64,000 bases of DNA from Gammaproteobacteria bacterium (lineage in GTDB: Bacteria; Pseudomonadota; Gammaproteobacteria; GRL18): the NCBI GenBank assembly GCA_016744375.1, contig JADGEM010000015.1:1-64000 (forward strand), written 5' to 3'. Below the pieces are notes generated by a model that did no database searches, was not told where the DNA came from, and was given only the letters and a program-made list of their open reading frames with translations. Position numbers and translations under genes: made by a program. Below, one piece after another: positions 57,517-64,000 of the stretch. Each line of letters opens with the position of its first letter. Position 1 is the first letter of the stretch.

Positions 57517-58124
57517 TATACGTTACTCCCATCTTGACCAATCAGGATCACCGTATCACTCTCATATTTGTAAGGAGGAATCGGCAAGTTTGTTGGTGCT
57601 GGCATTGACGAATAAACTCGACCGGACAGATCATAAATTGAACCATGGCAAGGACAGAAAAAACCACCCTTCCAGTTATCCCCCAAAGAGCCGGCAAACG
57701 GGTTATTTAGGTCAGGAACATATTTAGGGGCACAACCCAAGTGAGTGCAGACACCTTCCATCACCGATATTTTGGTGTGTTTATCATAAGAACGCCCTGG
57801 ATTTTTACAGTACTCAGGTTGTTTTGAAGAATCTGAATTCACGTCAGCTAACATGTCTGTATCAGACTCTAATGCATTCATGTTCTCATCAGTTCGTTTT
57901 AATATGTAAACCGGCTTACCTCGCCACTCTACAGTTATCATTTGCCCTTCTTCAAGCTTACTGATATCAGCAAGCACTGGTGCACCAGCAGCTAAAGCTT
58001 TAGCGCTGGGATTCCAGGATTTGACGAAAGGTACAGCAACAAATCCGGCACCAACGGCACCAACCACAGATGTGGCGGCAACCAGAAGGCGGCGTTTGCT
58101 ATTATTTACAGCGTCTGCACTCAT
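57516..58124 (-). CDS. petA: Ubiquinol-cytochrome c reductase, Rieske iron-sulfur protein
   Basis: A 202-aa Rieske subunit. Twin arginines at 11-12 (SKRRLLVAATS) precede the single membrane helix, consistent with Tat export and an uncleaved anchor. The 2Fe-2S ligands are Cys126 and His128 in CTHLGC and Cys157 and His160 in CPCHGS, with Cys131 and Cys159 forming the usual disulfide. It is the first gene of petABC; the promoter should lie in the 342-nt gap upstream. Confidence 0.97.
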   Translation of the reverse strand: MSADAVNNSKRRLLVAATSVVGAVGAGFVAVPFVKSWNPSAKALAAGAPVLADISKLEEGQMITVEWRGKPVYILKRTDENMNALESDTDMLADVNSDSSKQPEYCKNPGRSYDKHTKISVMEGVCTHLGCAPKYVPDLNNPFAGSLGDNWKGGFFCPCHGSIYDLSGRVYSSMPAPTNLPIPPYKYESDTVILIGQDGSNV

Positions 58125-58466
58125 TTACTTAACTCCCAAATATAAGACCTTAACTCGCCTCAAGGCAACCAAAACATGAACTGCTTCAGCCCTTACAAAC
58201 TATGCATTTCACATCACATAATCCACATGAAGAGTGTTACTTCTCTTTATTCGATACCGAAAAAATTTGCAATATTTTCTTAGATGTAGGGGATAATATC
58301 AAGAACAATTTCATTATTTGCTAATTAAGCTGATATTTATCAGCATATGGTTGCTAAATTCCTCAAATTAGTAGAAAAATGACGAGATGTTTATTTTTCA
58401 TATAATACGATTGATTATCATTTATTCTTTATAATTATGAAGATTTTTCTATTCCTGGACAAGCCG
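58125..58466 (-). other. Intergenic region upstream of petA
   Basis: This gap between petA and nif3 has no gene. It is A+T-rich and must contain the bc1 operon promoter, since petA opens the operon. GATTGATTATCATTTAT near 58410 loosely resembles a Fur box but is too degenerate to call. No terminator after nif3 is evident. Confidence 0.4.
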
Positions 58467-59210
58467 TTAGACAGGATTAATAATATCAATAAACTCATGT
58501 TTCAATCCAAAATAGTCAGCCAGATGTTCTCCAAGTGCCTTCACCCCATATCGTTCAGTCGCATGATGTCCCGCAGCAAAATAATGGATATTATTCTCTT
58601 TAGCAATGTGCCAGGTATTTTCTGAAACTTCGCCGCTGATAAACGCATCAACACCCAGCTCTATTGCTTGTTCTATATAACTTTGGGCCGCTCCAGTACA
58701 CAAAGCAACCCGTGAAATCAAACAGTCAGATTCAATGTGCAGAGGTTCACGATGTAATACCCTGGCTATTTGCTGTTTTAATTCACTACCAGCCTGCTCC
58801 TTTATTTTGCCCAGCACAGCTATCTCCTGAGGGGCAAAAAAATGATCAATTGAAATACCCAGTTTCTGCGCAAGTTGAACATTATTCCCTAACTGCTTGT
58901 GAGCATCCAGTGGCAGATGGTAGGCAAGCAAATTAAGGTCATGAAGCAAAATAGATTTTAAACGTTTCTTTTTGATGCCTGTTACTACTATTTTCTCACC
59001 TTTCCAGAAAAAACCATGGTGTACAAGCAAGAGATCAGCCTGATTCTCTACTGCCTGATCAATTAAATCCTGACTGGCAGTCACCCCGGATACAATCTTT
59101 TTAATTGTTCCTTTGCCCTCAACCTGCAACCCATTTGGACAATAGTCCTTAAATTTACCCACTTCTAGTAATTCATCACAATAAGCAATTAACTCAACCC
59201 GATTTACCAT
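58467..59210 (-). CDS. NIF3/YbgI family metal-binding protein
   Basis: A 247-aa protein, the same length as E. coli YbgI. Metal ligands are visible in LLLVHHGFFWKGEKIV, LLAYHLPLDAH and, near the end, HYFAAGHHATERYGVKALGE. The family forms a hexameric toroid with a di-metal site; its reaction is not firmly established (GTP cyclohydrolase-like activity has been suggested for homologues). The ATG at 59210, with GAGGAA 5 nt upstream, fits the family start VNRVELIAYCDELL. It is divergent from degS with 41 nt between starts. Confidence 0.92.
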   Translation of the reverse strand: MVNRVELIAYCDELLEVGKFKDYCPNGLQVEGKGTIKKIVSGVTASQDLIDQAVENQADLLLVHHGFFWKGEKIVVTGIKKKRLKSILLHDLNLLAYHLPLDAHKQLGNNVQLAQKLGISIDHFFAPQEIAVLGKIKEQAGSELKQQIARVLHREPLHIESDCLISRVALCTGAAQSYIEQAIELGVDAFISGEVSENTWHIAKENNIHYFAAGHHATERYGVKALGEHLADYFGLKHEFIDIINPV

Positions 59211-59251
59211 ATATTCCTCGACTGATGACACGCTTTGTGTACAATAACTGA

Positions 59252-60427
59252 ATGTTACAAAATAAACATTCATCGCAAATATTTTTTCTGATATTTTCAG
59301 CACTCATTGGTTTTCTGCTGGCCTTAGGATATTACTATTTATTTCTTCAAACAACCGAAAGACAAACAAACATTTCTACATTTCAACCTGAATCAATACC
59401 TCAAATTCAGAATTTAAACCCACCCACCCCAGTTGCCATAACCAGCTTTTCGCCTGCAGTAAGCCGAGCAGCGCCTGCAGTAGTCAATATTTTTACTCGC
59501 AAACACATTAAACAGAAAAGCCGTTTCTATAATAATGCCACAATAAGAGCTTTAATTGAAAAACGTCCCCCACCTTCACGTTACAAAGAAGAAAATAACC
59601 TTGGTTCAGGCGTTATTGTGTCTTCACAGGGGCATATACTGACCAATAACCATGTTATTTCTGGGGCTAAAGATATCGAAGTTTTATTAAAAGATGGCCG
59701 CTATTTCAGAGCAAGTCTTGTTGGCAGAGATTTAGAGACCGATCTGGCTTTATTAAAAGTAAGCGCTCAAAACCTTCCTACAATTCATTTTGGTGACTCA
59801 TCAAACCTACAGGTTGGCGATATAGTTCTTGCGATTGGTAACCCATTTGGTTTAGGAAACACGGTTACATCTGGCATTGTCAGCGCTCTGAACCGCTCTC
59901 GCTTCAGAACCAATGATTTTGATAATTTCATCCAGACCGATGCCGCCATTAATCCAGGAAACTCAGGTGGTGCTCTAGTCAACACGCAGGGTGAGATGAT
60001 TGGTTTAAATACCATCAATATCACTAATAGCGGCGGCTCTCAGGGCATCGGCTTTGCCATTCCTTCTTCCATGGCACGAGATGTCATGCATCAACTAATC
60101 AGTTTTGGGGAAGTCAGACGCGGCTGGATAGGAATTGAAGCAAAAGAAATATCCCCCATGCTGGCTCAACAACTCAATAATGAAATTGAACATGGTCTGC
60201 TTATAATTGGTGTATTGCAAAATGGTCCCGGTCAAAAGGCAGGGGTTCAGGCAGGCGATATCATCACTCATATAAATAACATTAAAATAACATCCGCTAA
60301 GAAAACCCTGGACATGATCACCAATCTCCGTCCCGGTGATATTGCTGTTCTACGGGGCATCAGACATCACCAGTCGATGCAATTCAAAGTCATTGCTGAA
60401 GAAAGACCTCAGATGTCAGGTTCTTGA
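59252..60427 (+). CDS. degS: DegS-type periplasmic serine protease
   Basis: A 391-aa trypsin-like HtrA protease with one N-terminal membrane anchor (about 10-32) and a single PDZ domain (about 285-375), the DegS architecture. The catalytic triad is His134 (TNNHVISGAKD), Asp164 (LETDLALLKV) and Ser238 (NPGNSGGAL). DegS cleaves the anti-sigma factor RseA when unfolded porins bind its PDZ domain, starting the sigma-E response. A longer Pro-rich linker follows the anchor (about 45-70). The 3' end overlaps the convergent hisC by 12 nt. Confidence 0.92.
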   Translation: MLQNKHSSQIFFLIFSALIGFLLALGYYYLFLQTTERQTNISTFQPESIPQIQNLNPPTPVAITSFSPAVSRAAPAVVNIFTRKHIKQKSRFYNNATIRALIEKRPPPSRYKEENNLGSGVIVSSQGHILTNNHVISGAKDIEVLLKDGRYFRASLVGRDLETDLALLKVSAQNLPTIHFGDSSNLQVGDIVLAIGNPFGLGNTVTSGIVSALNRSRFRTNDFDNFIQTDAAINPGNSGGALVNTQGEMIGLNTINITNSGGSQGIGFAIPSSMARDVMHQLISFGEVRRGWIGIEAKEISPMLAQQLNNEIEHGLLIIGVLQNGPGQKAGVQAGDIITHINNIKITSAKKTLDMITNLRPGDIAVLRGIRHHQSMQFKVIAEERPQMSGS

Positions 60428-61534
60428 TAAACAATTGCCAACCGCTTTTAATAGGGCATCAATAAAAGCCTGATTCTCTTCAGGAGTGCCGATCGTCACT
60501 CGAAGACAGTTAACGAGAGGTCCTGAAGTGTCTGCAAGGCGTTTGATTAAAACACCAGATTGTTTGAGGGCTGCAAAAATATCTTCTGATCTCATGTCAT
60601 TAATTTTAAAAAGAATGAAGTTCGCTGCACTGGGATATTGAATGACACTTTTAAACTGAGCTAAAGCTTCTTTTAAAATAGTTCGATCAGTACAAATTTG
60701 ATCCGTTTGCTGTTTCAGGATGTCATCATGGTCAAGCGCAAATTCAGCACTGAACTGAGTTAAGACATTAATATTATAAGGCAAACGAACTTTATCAAAT
60801 TCATTAATCCATTCAGAATTTCCGCTGAGCAGGCCAAGACGCAAACCTGCCAGACCCATTTTAGAAACCGTTCTCATCACAGCTAAATTATCATATTCTG
60901 CAAGCATCGGCATAAAACTATGCCCTGCAAATGCATGATAAGCTTCATCAACCACCACCAGGCCCGGAGCCATTTCAATAATACTTCGAACATCCTGTTC
61001 TGTAAATAAATTACCAGTGGGGTTATTTGGATAAGCCAGGAAAATAACAGCAGGTTGATGGGTTTCAATTGCTTGTTTCATAGCAGGCATATCAAGTTGA
61101 AACTGACTGTCAAGGGGAATCCCCTGGTATACCATGTTTGTGAAACGAGCAATCATATTATACATGACAAAAGTCGGCTCAGGTGCCATTACGACGCTAC
61201 TGGTATTATCACCCTGTTTAGAGAGCGCCATACAGATAATCTGAATCAGTTCATCCGAACCATTCCCAAGAATAGAATTCATTCCTTCTGGGACGCCCAT
61301 AACCTCTTCAATTCTTGCAGTCAGTGTTGCGGCAGAAGGATCAGGATAACGATTCATTGGAATTTCTGCCAGTTGAGACAACCACTGCTGCCTCATTGAC
61401 TCCGGCCAAAGATAAGGGTTTTCCATGGCATCCAGCTTGATCATCTTGCCGGAATCTGGCACATGGTAAGCATGCAGTGAGCGAATATCCTCTCTGACCC
61501 ATTTTTCAACAAACTGTTTAGCCGAACCAGACAT
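60416..61534 (-). CDS. hisC: Histidinol-phosphate aminotransferase
   Basis: A 372-aa PLP enzyme converting imidazole-acetol phosphate to histidinol phosphate. Features include KLDAMENPYLWPESM near the N-terminus, LGNGSDELIQIICMAL, FLAYPNNPTGNLFTEQDVRS and the PLP lysine in MRTVSKMGLAGLRLGLLSG. VVVDEAYHAFAG carries the Asp/Tyr pair. It ends inside the last codons of degS on the other strand, an unusual but small convergent overlap. It follows hisD on the same strand by 42 nt. Confidence 0.96.
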   Translation of the reverse strand: MSGSAKQFVEKWVREDIRSLHAYHVPDSGKMIKLDAMENPYLWPESMRQQWLSQLAEIPMNRYPDPSAATLTARIEEVMGVPEGMNSILGNGSDELIQIICMALSKQGDNTSSVVMAPEPTFVMYNMIARFTNMVYQGIPLDSQFQLDMPAMKQAIETHQPAVIFLAYPNNPTGNLFTEQDVRSIIEMAPGLVVVDEAYHAFAGHSFMPMLAEYDNLAVMRTVSKMGLAGLRLGLLSGNSEWINEFDKVRLPYNINVLTQFSAEFALDHDDILKQQTDQICTDRTILKEALAQFKSVIQYPSAANFILFKINDMRSEDIFAALKQSGVLIKRLADTSGPLVNCLRVTIGTPEENQAFIDALLKAVGNCLSRT

Positions 61535-61576
61535 TCACTGCTGCTCCCATATTAGTAGTAGGTGAGGGATTAAGAG

Positions 61577-62878
61577 TTATTTTTTAATTCGATACTCTGC
61601 ACTACGAGCATGAGCAGTCAAGCCCTCACCTCGAGCAACGACAGAAGCAATTTTACCCAGATCTGAAGCACCCTCTTCTGAGCACATGATTAAGCTGGAA
61701 CGTTTCTGAAAATCGTAAACGCCAAGCGCCGAGCTGAATCGGGCGGTCCTTGATGTCGGTAGGACATGGTTCGGCCCGGCACAATAATCACCCAGAGCTT
61801 CGGCAGTATAACGTCCCATAAAAATAGCACCGGCGTGGCGTATTTTCGGTAATAGAGCCTGAGGCTCGTCAACAGACAGTTCCAGATGTTCAGGAGCAAT
61901 ATAGTTACAGACCTCAATGGCTTCATCGATATCTTTTACATGAATCAGTGCTGCACGTTCATTCAAAGAAACCTGGATAATCTCTTTGCGCTCCATGTCT
62001 TCCAATAAACGTTCAATGGATGCCTGAACTTTATCTAAAAACTCAGCATCTGCTGAAATCAGTATTGGCTGGGCATCTTCATCATGCTCAGCCTGAGAAA
62101 ACAGATCCATTGCAATCCAGTCTGGATCAGTTTTGCCATCACAAATGACCAGTATTTCAGAGGGGCCAGCAATCATATCAATGCCGACGGAACCAAAAAC
62201 CATACCCTTTGCTGTCGCAACATAAATATTGCCCGGCCCAACAATTTTATCAACGGCTGGAACCGATTCTGTGCCATAGGCCAGGGCAGCAACTGCCTGC
62301 GCACCACCCACCGCAAAAACTTTATCCACACCGGTTATTGCAGCAGCTGCAAAAACCAGCTCATTCACTGTACCATCGGGTGTTGGTACGACCATAATCA
62401 ACTCTTTTACACCGGCAACTTTAGCAGGAATGGCATTCATTAAAACTGAAGATGGATAAGCTGCTAGCCCCCCAGGCACATAGAGTCCAACCCGGTCTAA
62501 AGGAGTAACCTGTTGGCCCAGCAGCGTACCATCTTCTTCTGTATAGGACCATGATTCCATCTTTTGTTTATCATGGTAACGCCTGACACGCTCGGCTGAT
62601 ACCTCCAGAGCATGACGCTGCTCATCGGGTAATCCATCCAGAGCCTCTTGCAGACGTTCTTTCGGGATAGTAAGTGTTGACATATCTGCTGCAGTCATTC
62701 GATCAAATTTATTGGTATACTCCAGCAAGGCCTTATCCCCATCTCTACGGACATCAGCCAAAATCTGTTTAACAGTTAACTGAACAGAATGATCTGAGAC
62801 GTTATCCCAGGCCAGCAATTCTTTCATTGATGGCCAGAAATTAGTATCCGTGGTGTCAAGGCGCTTAATACTAAGCAT
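61577..62878 (-). CDS. hisD: Histidinol dehydrogenase
   Basis: A 433-aa zinc enzyme oxidising histidinol to histidine in two NAD-dependent steps. Signature segments are [56 protein letters not shown] and, with catalytic histidines, [18 protein letters not shown] and [20 protein letters not shown]. Length is usual. It lies 55 nt after hisG in a murA-hisG-hisD-hisC cluster like that of Pseudomonas. Confidence 0.97.
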   Translation of the reverse strand: MLSIKRLDTTDTNFWPSMKELLAWDNVSDHSVQLTVKQILADVRRDGDKALLEYTNKFDRMTAADMSTLTIPKERLQEALDGLPDEQRHALEVSAERVRRYHDKQKMESWSYTEEDGTLLGQQVTPLDRVGLYVPGGLAAYPSSVLMNAIPAKVAGVKELIMVVPTPDGTVNELVFAAAAITGVDKVFAVGGAQAVAALAYGTESVPAVDKIVGPGNIYVATAKGMVFGSVGIDMIAGPSEILVICDGKTDPDWIAMDLFSQAEHDEDAQPILISADAEFLDKVQASIERLLEDMERKEIIQVSLNERAALIHVKDIDEAIEVCNYIAPEHLELSVDEPQALLPKIRHAGAIFMGRYTAEALGDYCAGPNHVLPTSRTARFSSALGVYDFQKRSSLIMCSEEGASDLGKIASVVARGEGLTAHARSAEYRIKK

Positions 62879-62933
62879 AATAAACTCCGATGGGTTAGTT
62901 CTTTATAAATTCTTTTGAATAGTGACTAATACT

Positions 62934-63566
62934 TTATGCATTAACCGCTTCTGCAATGCGCTCAATCAGGAATTTGACACGGTGATGTTTCATTTTCATC
63001 GAAGCTTTGTTTACCACCAGACGTGAGCTGATATCAGCAATATGCTCCAGGGGTGTCAAGCCATTTGCTTTAAGAGTATTCCCTGTATCAACGACATCAA
63101 CAATGCGATCAGCAAGACCGACCAAGGGCGCCAGCTCCATAGAGCCATACAACTTGATGACTTCAACCTGAATACCTTTCTCTGCGTAAAATCGCTTCGC
63201 TGTATTCACAAACTTGGTCGCAACACGCAAACGTCCGGAAACAGGCTCATCTTCAACCGGGCCGGCTGTCATTAAACGACATTTGGCTATTTTCAGATCC
63301 AGTGGCTCATAGAGACCTTCACCGCCATGCTCCATCAATACATCCTTACCGGCAACACCAACATCAGCCGCCCCATATTGAACATAGGTAGGTACGTCCG
63401 TTGCGCGGATAATAACCAGTTTAATATTGTCATGATTGGTATCCAGAATCAGCTTGCGGCTTTTATCCGGATCATCGATGGGATAAATATCAGCATGAGC
63501 AAGCAAAGGCAGTGTTTCTTTAAAAATTCGTCCTTTGGATAGTGCTATCGTCAGGGTATCACTCAT
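62934..63566 (-). CDS. hisG: ATP phosphoribosyltransferase, short form
   Basis: A 210-aa enzyme for the first step of histidine synthesis. [20 protein letters not shown] is the N-terminus, [15 protein letters not shown] lies in the middle, and the PRPP motif is [20 protein letters not shown]. The protein lacks the C-terminal regulatory ACT-like domain of long-form HisG, so a HisZ partner, not present in this window, is expected. It follows murA by 35 nt. Confidence 0.97.
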   Translation of the reverse strand: MSDTLTIALSKGRIFKETLPLLAHADIYPIDDPDKSRKLILDTNHDNIKLVIIRATDVPTYVQYGAADVGVAGKDVLMEHGGEGLYEPLDLKIAKCRLMTAGPVEDEPVSGRLRVATKFVNTAKRFYAEKGIQVEVIKLYGSMELAPLVGLADRIVDVVDTGNTLKANGLTPLEHIADISSRLVVNKASMKMKHHRVKFLIERIAEAVNA

Positions 63567-63601
63567 TGAATAATCTCTTTTTCTACTTTAAGTATAAATT
63601 T

Positions 63602-64000
<399 letters not shown>

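Noticed and set aside
58405-58425. Fur box upstream of petA
   Set aside because: GATTGATTATCATTTAT has too few matches to the 19-bp palindrome, and A+T-rich DNA gives such matches by chance.

Overview
The window is chromosomal DNA from a gammaproteobacterium. The evidence is gene order: pilB-pilC-pilD-coaE-zapD-yacG; an unbroken mraZ-to-ftsZ division and cell-wall (dcw) cluster followed by lpxC, a DciA-like gene, an M23 peptidase and secA; rnpB-rsmI-lpoA-yraN-diaA-dolP; petABC-sspA-sspB; and murA-hisG-hisD-hisC. A DciA-like gene beside lpxC and secA, and the short form of HisG, point away from the enterics. Base composition is moderately A+T-rich. I cannot name genus or species.

Layout. (1) Positions 1 to about 6.8 kb form an A+T-rich accessory stretch: a SAM methyltransferase and an SMR/EamA-type small transporter on the minus strand, then a polyprenol-phosphate glycosyltransferase, a hexapeptide acyltransferase and a large GT-C-like membrane protein on the plus strand. 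It is littered with decayed mobile DNA: an IS4-family copy with intact ends, a 10-bp target duplication and an internal deletion; an IS256-family 3' remnant; and a probable Uma2-type nuclease fragment at the window edge. (2) 7.0-12.5 kb is a self-contained type IV pilin island: two convergent 129-aa prepilin paralogues, each with a sigma-54 (-24/-12) promoter, enclosing two tandem paralogous GT-C-like membrane proteins. This is the most novel part of the window. (3) 12.7-17.9 kb: a doubly deleted Uma2 gene, then pilB, pilC, pilD and coaE, the machinery that would process and assemble those pilins. (4) 18.0-26.7 kb: zapD, yacG, a hypothetical anchored protein, a Nudix-ThiE-like fusion, argJ, secA, an M23 peptidase and a dciA-like gene. 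(5) 26.9-47.0 kb: lpxC and the complete dcw cluster on the minus strand, headed by mraZ with a clear sigma-70 promoter and an array of six 10-bp-spaced MraZ boxes. (6) 47.5-54.5 kb: rnpB (RNase P RNA), rsmI, then plus-strand lpoA-yraN-diaA-dolP-glcD-like. (7) 54.0-64.0 kb: sspB, sspA, petC, petB, petA, nif3, a DegS-type protease, hisC, hisD, hisG and the 3' part of murA, which runs off the right edge.

How the genes work together. The pilins would be processed by PilD, polymerised by PilB and PilC, and possibly glycosylated by the enclosed GT-C proteins. The dcw cluster carries precursor synthesis (MurB-G, Ddl, MraY), septal synthesis (FtsI, FtsW, FtsL, FtsQ) and the Z ring (FtsA, FtsZ, with ZapD elsewhere). 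LpoA, DolP, DegS and LpxC are envelope functions. The bc1 complex provides respiratory electron transport.
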